Positions 1 through 7,205 of a stretch of 20,051 nt of DNA are shown here, piece after piece. The DNA is from a virus: the IMG/VR virus record IMGVR_UViG_3300042368_000455, positions 1 to 20,051 of that record; one strand, written 5' to 3'. The position numbers and the translations under genes are program-made. The notes under the pieces were generated by a model. The model did not search any database, was not told where the DNA came from, and was given only the letters and a program-made list of their open reading frames with translations. The first letter of the stretch is position 1, and each line of letters begins with the position of its first letter.

Positions 1-713
1 TTTATGATCCACTAATTAACCGTGGTCTTTCAATTCCAATAAATAAAACTATGGCAGAAAATTACAAAGTAATAGCACTACAGACAGCCATAAGGTATGA
101 CCAAGATGCATTCCCATATGGTTCAACAGAAATATTTGAGATAAAGTCAAGAAACAGCCACATAAAGTTTTATATGGTAGCCATTCATCCAAGCGGAGAG
201 AGAGCAAAAATTTATGCAATCAATGCAAAGACTGGAAGGCTAGAAGACGGTATATCTTTTTATTGGAATGGCAAACTTGTAAAAGAGCCAGTCATTACAG
301 TAAAAGAATGGGGATTCTTAGGTATATCTTTCCCAAACATCTTAGACTTTAAAAATAGGGTTGGATCAATAAATCTTAATGGACCCATTACGTTCAACAC
401 CATATCTTACTACCAGTCTACAAACCTTCAAGAGGTTCAGCAGGTAGAGATTCGACCATGGTTTGCTGTTAAGTATGCAAGCCCACTTACTCTTGAATGG
501 GACTACTGGCAGTCTTCAGCCTTTATTTGGGATGGGGTCTTAGTCTTGGCTTCAAGCAGTTATTACGGAGTAAACCCAGAAACAATATATAAGAGTTATA
601 CAGGAACAAATAAGATTATTATTGACACAGACAAGGTGTTTACGGTAAACGGATATGAGTACAACGTATATAAAGGTATAACTTCGCAACAAACCACTGT
701 CGATGCTGTCTAA
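1..713 (+). CDS. Large structural protein, C-terminal part (LamG-like, partial)
   Basis: The reading frame is open from the first base of the window (codons at 3, 6, 9 and onward) through the ATG at 51 to a TAA at 711-713, so this is the 3' end of a longer gene cut by the window edge. The ATG at 51 has no Shine-Dalgarno sequence and no -10 box before it, so I treat it as an internal Met. About 236 residues are visible. They are rich in aromatic and beta-forming residues; the pattern GISFPNILDF followed by VGSINLNGPITFN and an ISYYQ end resembles the last strands of a concanavalin A/LamG-type beta sandwich, a fold often found in phage tail-tip, baseplate or fibre proteins. No transmembrane segment or catalytic motif is seen. 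It is followed within 6 bp by promoter P1. The family call is a pattern judgement, not an alignment; virion surface or host-recognition protein is the best guess. Confidence 0.6.
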   Translation, partial: YDPLINRGLSIPINKTMAENYKVIALQTAIRYDQDAFPYGSTEIFEIKSRNSHIKFYMVAIHPSGERAKIYAINAKTGRLEDGISFYWNGKLVKEPVITVKEWGFLGISFPNILDFKNRVGSINLNGPITFNTISYYQSTNLQEVQQVEIRPWFAVKYASPLTLEWDYWQSSAFIWDGVLVLASSSYYGVNPETIYKSYTGTNKIIIDTDKVFTVNGYEYNVYKGITSQQTTVDAV

Positions 714-715
714 TA

Positions 716-724
716 TGGTATACT
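716..724 (+). promoter_or_regulatory. Promoter P1, extended -10 (TGGTATACT)
   Basis: A TG dinucleotide, one base and then TATACT at 719-724 form an extended -10 element in the 18-bp gap after the preceding stop codon. No -35 hexamer is evident at the usual distance. Seven bases separate the box from the ATG at 732, so the predicted transcription start falls on or next to the start codon. The same TGGTATACT string occurs again before the gene at 9273. Confidence 0.55.
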
Positions 725-731
725 TGAGTAT

Positions 732-1136
732 ATGAACATGCAAGATCCACGTAAAAAAAAGAAGCAACTGCCTAAAATGAAGGGGCAAGTGGGTGAGTCT
801 CGTGCAAAAATTATTGAAAAGCATTATGACTGGGGCCTATATGTTTATAAGAAGGCTAACGGTAAGTGGTTTACAGACGGAAATGGTTCAGTGTTAAACA
901 TTGAGTCCATGAAAGGTGACATTATGCAGATCTCTAAACTAAAGGAAGCAGCAAAATATTACGGGGACGAAGGAGATGGCGAGTGCATCTTCGTACCAGG
1001 ACTAACAAGAATTTCAGAAGAAGAATACTCTGAGCAAAAGCAAAGATTATCAGAAGGACTTATCCCTTCTATGAACGATCTTGGTGCAGTACAAGCAGCC
1101 AAGGATACTATTGCAAAATATGGAAGTGATGACTAA
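732..1136 (+). CDS. Conserved-looking small protein upstream of portal, function unknown
   Basis: A 134-residue protein I do not recognise. The N-terminus is strongly basic (DPRKKKKQLPKMKG), followed by a mixed region with YDWGLYVYKKANGKWF, then an acidic helical C-terminal half ending KYGSDD. There is no signal peptide, membrane segment or Cys motif. The start at 732 is chosen because it lies 7 bp after the -10 box of P1 with no ribosome binding site, consistent with a leaderless mRNA; a second ATG at 738 is also possible. Its stop codon shares one base with the portal ATG (TAATG at 1134-1138), so the two are probably translationally coupled. In many phages the gene before the portal is a terminase subunit, but no Walker or nuclease motif is present here; a small DNA-binding or portal-associated role is only a guess. 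Confidence 0.7.
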   Translation: MNMQDPRKKKKQLPKMKGQVGESRAKIIEKHYDWGLYVYKKANGKWFTDGNGSVLNIESMKGDIMQISKLKEAAKYYGDEGDGECIFVPGLTRISEEEYSEQKQRLSEGLIPSMNDLGAVQAAKDTIAKYGSDD

Positions 1137-2743
1137 TGAGTGAAGACAAAGAGTTTTTTATTAGAGCAAAGACAGACACACCACTTCCAGAAGATGATAC
1201 TTTTATAAAGCAAGATCCATTTAACCAGTCTTGGGATATAATAAAAGATCTTCAAGGATTAGATTCTAACTTTAAAAGAAGAACTTCTCGTCTTATAAAA
1301 GGAGAAGCAACACAAGGATATATTGATAGTTCACGAGCAGAAAGCACAGGCCGTGATGGAGCAAAGTCTAAAGAAATTAATTCAGGAACTGTATTTAGAA
1401 ATGCATACGGACTATTTGATGTGATTACACCACCATGGAATTTATACGAACTTGCAAGTTTTTATGATACCTCTTTTGCTAACCATGCAGCAATTGATGC
1501 TAAAGTAGAAAACATTGTTGGACTTGGATATGAGTTTAAGATATCAAAAAGAACAATGCTTAAATTAGAAGCGTCAGAACCAAAAACAGCAGAGAATGCA
1601 CGTAAGAGAATTGAAAGAGCAAAGATTGAATTGACTGACTGGCTTGAGTCATTAAATACAGAAGATTCATTTACCACTACAATGGAAAAAGTCTTCACTG
1701 ATTTGCAGGCAACAGGAAACGGATACCTTGAAATAGGAAGAACTGTTCGTGGAGACATTGGGTACGTAGGACACATTCCTTCTACAACAATGCGTGTTCG
1801 TCGTCTTCGTGATGGATTTGTTCAGGTTATTGCAAACAAAGTAGTTTACTTCCGCAACTTTGGAGCAACAAATCCAAACCCACTTGGAACAGATGCACGA
1901 CCAAATGAGATTATTCACTTTAAGGAATATTCACCATTAAATACTTTTTACGGTGTACCAGACATAATGTCTGCAATTGGTTCACTACATGGAGACCAAC
2001 TTGCATCACAGTACAACATTGACTATTTTCAAAACAAGGCAACTCCAAGATATGTAGTAACATTGAAAGGCGCAAAGTTGTCTGCAGAGGCAGAAGACAA
2101 GATGTTTAGATTCTTGCAGACTGGACTTAAAGGTCAAAACCACAGAACTCTTTATATTCCTTTGCCAGGAGACTCTGACACAAACAAGGTAGAGTTTAAG
2201 ATGGACCCAGTTGAAAATGGAGTTCAGGAAGCATCATTCAAGGAGTACAGAAAACAAAACCGTGATGACATTCTTGTTGCTCACCAGGTTCCTCTTTCTA
2301 AGATCGGTGGGTCAGACTCTGCAGCCATCGCAGCAGCACTTTCCCAGGATAGAACATTTAAAGAGCAGGTTGCACGACCAGCACAAAGAAACCTTGAAAA
2401 GATGATCAACAAAATCATCAAGGAAAAAACAGACATTCTTGAGTTTAAGTTTAATGAACTTACACTTACAGATGAAATTGCTCAGTCACAGATTATTGAA
2501 AGACTTGTTAAGACACAGGTAATGCTTCCTAACGAAGGAAGAGAACTTCTTGGTTTGCCTCAGATCGAAGGCGGTAATGAACCGTTTGATCCAAAGGCTC
2601 AAGACACAGCAAATGCTAACGCAAACAGACAAAGAGATACCGAAAGAACGAACAATCAGTCTGATGGACCAGCCACAGTAAGTGGAAGAAATCCAAAGGG
2701 CGAAGGTCGTAAATCTGAAGACGTGTCCGATATGTCCAAATAG
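1136..2743 (+). CDS. Phage portal protein (HK97/PBSX type)
   Basis: A 535-residue portal, the dodecameric ring at the capsid vertex through which DNA is packaged and to which the neck attaches. Length, position two genes before the capsid gene and sequence pattern fit the HK97/PBSX portal class. A variable N-terminus of about 85 residues is followed by PPWNLYELASFYD and NHAAIDAKVENIVGLG. The core contains DLQATGNGYLEI, HIPSTTMRVRR, PNEIIHFKEYSP and YGVPDIMSAIGSLHGDQ with YFQNKATPRYV, typical of the stem and wing region. Then come LVAHQVPLSKIGG and a helical end with LPNEGRELLGLPQIEGG. The final 55 residues are hydrophilic and probably disordered (ANANANRQRDTERTNNQS). It starts by a one-base overlap with the preceding gene and is the second gene read from P1. 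Most arginines are AGA or CGT in a mixed pattern. Confidence 0.9.
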   Translation: MSEDKEFFIRAKTDTPLPEDDTFIKQDPFNQSWDIIKDLQGLDSNFKRRTSRLIKGEATQGYIDSSRAESTGRDGAKSKEINSGTVFRNAYGLFDVITPPWNLYELASFYDTSFANHAAIDAKVENIVGLGYEFKISKRTMLKLEASEPKTAENARKRIERAKIELTDWLESLNTEDSFTTTMEKVFTDLQATGNGYLEIGRTVRGDIGYVGHIPSTTMRVRRLRDGFVQVIANKVVYFRNFGATNPNPLGTDARPNEIIHFKEYSPLNTFYGVPDIMSAIGSLHGDQLASQYNIDYFQNKATPRYVVTLKGAKLSAEAEDKMFRFLQTGLKGQNHRTLYIPLPGDSDTNKVEFKMDPVENGVQEASFKEYRKQNRDDILVAHQVPLSKIGGSDSAAIAAALSQDRTFKEQVARPAQRNLEKMINKIIKEKTDILEFKFNELTLTDEIAQSQIIERLVKTQVMLPNEGRELLGLPQIEGGNEPFDPKAQDTANANANRQRDTERTNNQSDGPATVSGRNPKGEGRKSEDVSDMSK

Positions 2744-2766
2744 TGATACTTCAATAAAAAAGGGTA

Positions 2767-2772
2767 TATAAT
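2767..2772 (+). promoter_or_regulatory. Promoter P2, -10 box TATAAT
   Basis: TATAAT in the 38-bp gap between portal and protease genes, in the context GGGTATATAATAG. Unlike the other five boxes there is no TG one base upstream, and no clear -35 is seen. Nine bases separate it from the ATG at 2782 and no Shine-Dalgarno lies between, so the mRNA would have a leader of only a few bases or none. Confidence 0.5.
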
Positions 2773-2781
2773 AGAATAACC

Positions 2782-4098
2782 ATGATTATATCAAAAGCAC
2801 ATTGGAATTCCGATGGTGATAATCTTCGCCTATCTATGCCTTTAACTAAGGTAGATAAAGAACGTAGAATCGTTTCTGGTTTTGCATCCCTTGACAATAT
2901 TGACAAGCAGGATGACATTGTAACAGCCGAAGCATCAATGAATGCATTTGCAAAGTTTCGTGGTAACATCAGAGAAATGCATCAGCCAGTAGCCGTAGGA
3001 AAGATGGTAGATTTTAAAGAAGATAGGTATTTTGATCCAGAAACCAAGAAGTTCTATAAGGGTGTATTTGTTTCAGCATATGTTTCAAAGGGCGCACAAG
3101 ATACTTGGGAAAAGGTTCTAGATGGAACGCTAACTGGTTTTTCTATTGGTGGACGAATGAATAAGTGGGACGATGCTTATGATGAGAAAGCAGATAAGAC
3201 AATTAGAGTTATTAAGGAATATGATTTAGTGGAGTTGAGTCTTGTGGATTCCCCTGCTAATCAATTTGCAAATATTGTTTCAGTAGAAAAAGTTGACGGT
3301 GTAGATGTTATCAAGGGTGACTCAACTGTCTTAGAAAATGTTTTTTATGACAAGGAAAATGGAATAGTTATAGCATCTGAAAATGAATCAGAACTTAGCC
3401 CGATTACTGGTGAGCAGATGGAAAACATAGGATTCGTTGAAAAAACGGATAGCGAAAAAACAAACATGATAAAATTCTTAGTTGATAGTGCTAAAGGCAT
3501 TAATACTTCTAAGATTAACAAGGAGGTACAACCTATGACAGCAAACACAGAAACAGTTGCAGAAGTTATTGAAACAGAAGCATCAGTAGAAGTAGAAAAG
3601 TCAGAGGTCGCTCCAGAGGTTGATGCCGTAGTTGAGGCACCTACAGAAGAAGTTGCTAAGGCTGACGAAGCCCTAGTATCTGAAGAAGTTGCAAAGTCTG
3701 AAGAGACTCCTGCAGTTGATGTAGTTGAAGAAGTTACAGAAGTATCTAAATCAGATGAGGCAGTTGTTGACTCAGTTGCTGAAATCAAGAACACTCTAGA
3801 ATCAGCCTTTAGCGATCTAGTTTCAACAGTTAAGTCTTTGCAGGCAGAAGTAGAAATGCTTAAGTCTACAAAGGTGGATGTTGAGACAGCAAAACAATCA
3901 TTTGAAGCAGTTGCAAAAGATATTGCAGCAGCAACAAATACATTCAATGAATTTGGTAAGCGTGTGGAACTTGTAGAGCAAGACACTGCTTTCCGAAAGT
4001 CTGGCGATCTCGGCGAGATAGTACAGAATCAACCTGAAACGGTTGAAAAATCCCTATGGGGCGGTAGTTTCCTCAAAACAGCCGACTTATTCAATTAA
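2782..4098 (+). CDS. Prohead protease fused to scaffolding domain (XkdF-like)
   Basis: A 438-residue two-part protein. Residues 1-170 look like an XkdF-like/S78-family prohead serine protease, which matures the procapsid by cleaving scaffold and capsid N-termini. Candidate catalytic residues are His67 in REMHQP, Ser121 in LTGFSIGG and the acidic residues of DLVELSLVDSPAN (148-160), with the SGFASLDNIDKQDDIV motif at 32-47. Residues 171-251 are a linker. From 252 there is a Val/Glu/Ala-rich acidic stretch built on repeated EEVAKSEE-like units, then a heptad-like coiled coil (about 330-400, SLQAEVEMLKS) and a short end SLWGGSFLKTADLFN, as in capsid scaffolds. There is no ribosome binding site, and the start lies just after P2. 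A perfect internal Shine-Dalgarno precedes Met252, so the scaffold half can probably be made alone. The capsid gene follows after a 36-bp gap. Confidence 0.85.
   Translation: MIISKAHWNSDGDNLRLSMPLTKVDKERRIVSGFASLDNIDKQDDIVTAEASMNAFAKFRGNIREMHQPVAVGKMVDFKEDRYFDPETKKFYKGVFVSAYVSKGAQDTWEKVLDGTLTGFSIGGRMNKWDDAYDEKADKTIRVIKEYDLVELSLVDSPANQFANIVSVEKVDGVDVIKGDSTVLENVFYDKENGIVIASENESELSPITGEQMENIGFVEKTDSEKTNMIKFLVDSAKGINTSKINKEVQPMTANTETVAEVIETEASVEVEKSEVAPEVDAVVEAPTEEVAKADEALVSEEVAKSEETPAVDVVEEVTEVSKSDEAVVDSVAEIKNTLESAFSDLVSTVKSLQAEVEMLKSTKVDVETAKQSFEAVAKDIAAATNTFNEFGKRVELVEQDTAFRKSGDLGEIVQNQPETVEKSLWGGSFLKTADLFN
3520..3537 (+). promoter_or_regulatory. Internal ribosome binding site and in-frame start inside protease gene
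   Basis: AAGGAGGT at 3520-3527, one of the strongest Shine-Dalgarno sequences in the window, is followed 7 bases later by ATG at 3535. The ATG is in the frame of the surrounding gene (251 codons after 2782). The long protein itself starts with no ribosome binding site, so this site is unlikely to be chance coding for NKEVQPM. Confidence 0.75.
3535..4098 (+). CDS. Nested scaffolding protein (internal start)
   Basis: The same frame as the protease-scaffold fusion, begun at Met252, gives a 187-residue protein starting MTANTETVAEV. It consists of the acidic Val/Glu/Ala repeat region and the coiled coil, with none of the protease residues, which is the composition of a free capsid scaffold. Phage lambda makes Nu3 from inside gene C in this manner, and a few protease-fused copies with many free scaffold copies are what procapsid assembly needs. 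The support is the perfect Shine-Dalgarno at 3520-3527 with good spacing and the domain boundary coinciding with the start. Product formation is inferred. Confidence 0.7.
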   Translation: MTANTETVAEVIETEASVEVEKSEVAPEVDAVVEAPTEEVAKADEALVSEEVAKSEETPAVDVVEEVTEVSKSDEAVVDSVAEIKNTLESAFSDLVSTVKSLQAEVEMLKSTKVDVETAKQSFEAVAKDIAAATNTFNEFGKRVELVEQDTAFRKSGDLGEIVQNQPETVEKSLWGGSFLKTADLFN

Positions 4099-4134
4099 AA
4101 AACAAATAAGTAAAAAATCACAGGAGGTGACAAT

Positions 4135-5283
4135 ATGTCGGAACAAAATATAGAAAAGAACCAGCCTGGAACATCAGGTAACCTTGGTGGAACAGCACCA
4201 GGATTGTATCAGGGACAAGGTGCATTCGCATCTGGCTCAGAGAATGGTTCAAACGTACCAGGTAATTACACCGATGGTGGCGTGTTAGGAAATATCCCAA
4301 CAGCACTATCAGGCGTTACATCTGGACCAAATGCAGTTAACCCTTCAGGTGAGGCTGGATCAGGTATCCTACGCCCAGAGCAAGCACGTCGTTTTATTGA
4401 CTACGTGTGGGATGCAACCATTCTCGCCCAAGATGGCCGTCGCGTTACAATGAGAGCCAATACAATGGAACTCGAAAAGGTAAACGTCGGAGAGCGTGTA
4501 ATTCGTGCAGCAGCGCAAGCAGTTGGCGACTACACAAACGCAGGTGCAACATTCTCAAAGGTTGAATTGACTACAAAGAAGATTCGTCTTGACTGGGAAG
4601 TATCTGCAGAAGCACTAGAAGATAACATCGAAGGTGCAGCACTAGAAGATCACATTGTCCGCTTGATGACAAACGCTTTCGGTAACGATATCGAAGACCT
4701 TGCAATCAACGGAACAGGTACAGGATCAGACGCATTCCTTTCAATCATGGAAGGTTTCGTTCCTCGTGTCAAGACAGATGGAGACGCACATGAGTCAGTT
4801 GTAACAGTCACTAATGATGCCTGGACAACAGAAGTAATGCAGAACATCATTCTTGCAATGCCACGTAAGTATCGTGCTATCAAGTCTAACTTGAAGTTCT
4901 ATGCTGGTACAGATGCATTCCAGGGAATCATTAAGAACAATGGTACTTTGGCAGACGCAATTGCAGAAGCATTTGCTGGTACTCCAGCAGGTACACCTGC
5001 AAACCGTCAGGCATACCTTGATGGTACAGCACAGACATTCGGCGGAGCACGTACAACACGTGTTCTCGGAATTGACGTACAGGAAGTTCCTTACTACCCT
5101 GCAGGATATGTCGACTTGACATTCCCACAGAACCGTGTATGGGGATTCCAGCGTGACATCACTGTAAACCGTGAATACAAGCCAAAGAAGGATACTGTAG
5201 AATACACAGTCTTCGTTCGCTTCGGTATTCAGTGGGAAGAGCAGGATGCAATCGCATTCGCTGACGCTGCATCAGATGCATAA
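4135..5283 (+). CDS. Major capsid protein (HK97 fold)
   Basis: A 382-residue protein that forms the capsid shell. The first 75 residues are Gly/Ser/Asn/Pro-rich and nearly uncharged after residue 10. From about residue 78 (LRPEQARRFIDYVWDATILAQ) the sequence follows the HK97-fold plan: N-arm, an E-loop-like region with GERVIRAAAQAVGD and FSKVELTTKKIRLDWEVS, a spine helix (ALEDHIVRLMTNAFGNDIEDL) and INGTGTGS. The P-domain includes YAGTDAFQGII, and the end VNREYKPKKDTVEYTVFVRFG with WEEQDAIAF is typical. The start is fixed by AGGAGGTGA at 4122-4130, four bases before the ATG. Its arginine codons are 19 CGN to 1 AGA by my count, unlike the nearby connector genes, which suggests selection for high expression. 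An intrinsic terminator follows directly. Confidence 0.92.
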   Translation: MSEQNIEKNQPGTSGNLGGTAPGLYQGQGAFASGSENGSNVPGNYTDGGVLGNIPTALSGVTSGPNAVNPSGEAGSGILRPEQARRFIDYVWDATILAQDGRRVTMRANTMELEKVNVGERVIRAAAQAVGDYTNAGATFSKVELTTKKIRLDWEVSAEALEDNIEGAALEDHIVRLMTNAFGNDIEDLAINGTGTGSDAFLSIMEGFVPRVKTDGDAHESVVTVTNDAWTTEVMQNIILAMPRKYRAIKSNLKFYAGTDAFQGIIKNNGTLADAIAEAFAGTPAGTPANRQAYLDGTAQTFGGARTTRVLGIDVQEVPYYPAGYVDLTFPQNRVWGFQRDITVNREYKPKKDTVEYTVFVRFGIQWEEQDAIAFADAASDA

Positions 5284-5302
5284 TCTGTAAACAGTAAAAA
5301 TT

Positions 5303-5340
5303 AAGGGGAGTAGGAGTTAACGCTCCTGCTCCCTTTATTA
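5303..5340 (+). terminator. Intrinsic terminator T1 after capsid gene
   Basis: A 14-bp stem with two G-U pairs (left arm 5303-5316, right arm 5323-5336) closes a 6-base loop TTAACG and runs into TTTATTACTT. It lies 20 bp after the capsid stop codon. The pairing is AAGGGGAGTAGGAG with CTCCTGCTCCCTTT. It is followed 11 bp later by promoter P3. Confidence 0.85.
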
Positions 5341-5347
5341 CTTATAA

Positions 5348-5356
5348 TGATATAAT
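5348..5356 (+). promoter_or_regulatory. Promoter P3, extended -10 (TGATATAAT)
   Basis: TGA then TATAAT at 5351-5356 immediately after terminator T1. The predicted start, about 7 bases downstream, falls at the first bases of the Shine-Dalgarno AAGGAGGA (5363-5370), leaving a leader of about 11 bases made of little more than the ribosome binding site before ATG 5374. Confidence 0.65.
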
Positions 5357-5373
5357 ACTAACAAGGAGGAATT

Positions 5374-5835
5374 ATGGAAAACAATAATGAAAATCCAATT
5401 GTAGAAGAAGCAGTAGTTGAGGCACCAGTATTTGAAGCACCAGTTTTTGAAGCACCAGTTGCAGAAGAGCCTGTTGTAGAGGCACCTGTTGTTGAGCATG
5501 TTGTAGAAACTCCAGTTGTAGAAGAAGTTCAAGCAGTTGTAGAAGCACCTGCTTACCAGGCACCTGAAGAAGTTCAGGCACTTGGATCAGTAGCAGAGGG
5601 AGTCATTGGAGCAACAACAGCACCAAAGGCACCTGAAAGAAAAAAGAAGGAAAAGGCTGCAGAAGTTAAAGAAAAGGTAGCACTTTATTCAACAAAGAAT
5701 GTAACATGGTCAGAGGTAGGCAAGGTTTACCGTGGCTATAACATTGTTGAAAAGGAGGCTGCTGAAAAGTGGCTTACTCGTTCTCACATCCGCACAGCCA
5801 CCCCAGAAGAAGTTGCCAAGGAATTTGGTAAGTAA
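5374..5835 (+). CDS. Head-region protein with VEAPV repeats, function unknown
   Basis: A 153-residue protein in two parts. Residues 9-66 are a low-complexity stretch of near-repeats of the type VVEAPV, FEAPV and VVETPV, acidic and proline-containing, probably extended. After a Lys/Glu-rich linker (about 85-100, PERKKKEKAAEVKEK), residues 101-153 form a small domain with LYSTKNVTWSEVGKVYRGYN, EKWLTRSHIRTATPEEVAKEFG. Small proteins with such a C-terminal domain often sit just after the capsid gene in actinobacteriophage head modules, but I cannot name the family. A capsid decoration, vertex or minor head role is inferred from position only. The start is set by AAGGAGGA at 5363-5370. It opens the transcript from P3, and the adaptor gene begins 3 bp after its stop codon. 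Confidence 0.75.
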   Translation: MENNNENPIVEEAVVEAPVFEAPVFEAPVAEEPVVEAPVVEHVVETPVVEEVQAVVEAPAYQAPEEVQALGSVAEGVIGATTAPKAPERKKKEKAAEVKEKVALYSTKNVTWSEVGKVYRGYNIVEKEAAEKWLTRSHIRTATPEEVAKEFGK

Positions 5836-5838
5836 AAT

Positions 5839-6759
5839 ATGGAAATATTGAGAGTTCCGCCATATGATGACATCATAGTAAACTTTGTTGTTCCTTCAGG
5901 ATACAGCGATGCAGATATCTATGCAAGAGTAACAGATATGGCGGATCTTTCAGTACAAGTTTTAGAATTTTTAGAATGGTCAACAGGAGACAACATCAAC
6001 ATCTCACTTCCTGGAAGATACGACAATAATTACAGAGTAGAGATTTTTACAATTGGCGAGGGTGAAGAATTAATTCACGAAGAGTACTACGAACTAGTCA
6101 GACCATATGTAGATCCAAACACATTAGGAACAACAGCATCAGAGATTGCTGAATACAAAATTTTAGAATTAGTAGCAAGATCAATGATAGACACCTTTTG
6201 CCCAGAAGGATTTTATAACAAAAAGATAACAGTAGTTGGAACTGGTAACGGCTCAGACTACTTTTCTTTATGGGAAAAAGTTTATAGAGTATTTAAGGTT
6301 TATGAAAACAATGTCTTAGTTTACGATAGATCAAACCCAGAATTGGGCGACTATCAATATACAATAACACCAGATAAGACTGCTATACAAAGAGTTAGTG
6401 CAGATGTTCTTGAGTTAAATAGATACGAATCAACAGCGCAAAACCTACCAGTTGCAAGCGGAGATCTTGGCTACTACGGATATGAAGGAATATCTTTTCC
6501 ATCAGGATATGACTACACATTTGTTGTAGACCACGGGTATCTAAACGTTCCTGAAGATGTTGAGTATGCAGCCAAGTTGCTGATAGAAGATCTTAAGTGT
6601 GGCAAGTTAGATTATTACAAGAGATATGTAACATCATATAATACAGATCAGTTTAAAATTCAGTTTGATAAGGCAATGCTTGGCGGTACTGGTAACTTCT
6701 TAGTAGATAAGATTCTTGACAAATATGTTAAGACCATTGTCAAGCCAGGGATAATTTAA
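5839..6759 (+). CDS. Head-to-tail adaptor-like connector protein with N-terminal beta domain
   Basis: A 306-residue protein in the position of the adaptor ring that docks under the portal. The N-terminal 90 residues are beta-rich with conserved-looking turns (VPSGYSDADIYARVTDMADL, SLPGRYDNNYRVEIF), perhaps an immunoglobulin-like domain. From about residue 105 (SEIAEYKILELVARSMIDTF) an adaptor-like pattern follows: a helix with Ala-Arg-x-x-Ile-Asp, then NKKITVVGTGNGSDYFSLWE, VYRVFKVYENNVLVYD and a helical C-terminus from PEDVEYAAKLLIEDL. All eleven arginine codons are AGA. No strong ribosome binding site precedes the ATG, which comes 3 bp after the preceding stop, so coupled translation is likely. 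The adaptor assignment rests on order and general pattern, and the N-terminal addition is larger than in simple adaptors. Confidence 0.6.
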   Translation: MEILRVPPYDDIIVNFVVPSGYSDADIYARVTDMADLSVQVLEFLEWSTGDNINISLPGRYDNNYRVEIFTIGEGEELIHEEYYELVRPYVDPNTLGTTASEIAEYKILELVARSMIDTFCPEGFYNKKITVVGTGNGSDYFSLWEKVYRVFKVYENNVLVYDRSNPELGDYQYTITPDKTAIQRVSADVLELNRYESTAQNLPVASGDLGYYGYEGISFPSGYDYTFVVDHGYLNVPEDVEYAAKLLIEDLKCGKLDYYKRYVTSYNTDQFKIQFDKAMLGGTGNFLVDKILDKYVKTIVKPGII

Positions 6760-7205
6760 TGATATGCGAAGAGCCAGATTTTATATTCCCATTGCAAGCA
6801 GATATATATTATCCAATTGTTGAGCAGGGAACTTATGGCAATGTTAAGAAAACTTGGATTATAGATAAGACTATAGCAGCAAACTTTAATGCTGTAGGAA
6901 CTGCAGGCAATGAAGAAGTAAGGCCAAATGTAAATATCACACAAAGATCAAGTCTAATTGGAAGAGTAAAGACAGACTTAAGAATTTCAAGTTTAGATGC
7001 CCCACACTCAATAACAAATATTATATTAACAAACATTCGTGACAAGAACTGTAATTATATATACACAGAGACATCAGGCCCACGTGCAGGAAAGTCAACC
7101 ATCTTTGAAGTGGCAACTCAAGAACCGTATGTTGGTCCTTTTGGCGGTATTGAGTATTACAATTTAGTAATCCGTAGATCTGAAAATCAGGCGGTAGATG
7201 TCTAA
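6759..7205 (+). CDS. Head closure (stopper)-like connector protein
   Basis: A 148-residue protein between the adaptor and the next neck gene, the usual position of the stopper that plugs the connector after DNA packaging. It is beta-rich: DIYYPIVEQGTYGNVKKTW near residues 15-33, AANFNAVG, then LIGRVKTDLRISSLDAPHS and a C-terminal strand pair EYYNLVIRR. These suit a small beta-barrel stopper, where a metal- or ring-contacting loop is followed by a report-style end such as VGPFGGIEYYNLVIRRS. Its ATG overlaps the adaptor stop by one base (TAATG at 6757-6761), and its own stop overlaps the next ATG in the same way, so the block is translationally coupled. The function is inferred from order and size; there is no diagnostic motif I can name. 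Confidence 0.55.
   Translation: MICEEPDFIFPLQADIYYPIVEQGTYGNVKKTWIIDKTIAANFNAVGTAGNEEVRPNVNITQRSSLIGRVKTDLRISSLDAPHSITNIILTNIRDKNCNYIYTETSGPRAGKSTIFEVATQEPYVGPFGGIEYYNLVIRRSENQAVDV

Noticed and set aside
51-53. ATG at 51 as the start of the first gene
   Set aside because: The frame is open to the window edge, and there is no Shine-Dalgarno or -10 box upstream, so a partial gene is more likely.
3345-3986. Long minus-strand frame opposite the protease-scaffold gene
   Set aside because: It is Ser/Thr-rich, the mirror of the acidic Val/Glu/Ala repeats, with no ribosome binding site; a shadow of the real gene.
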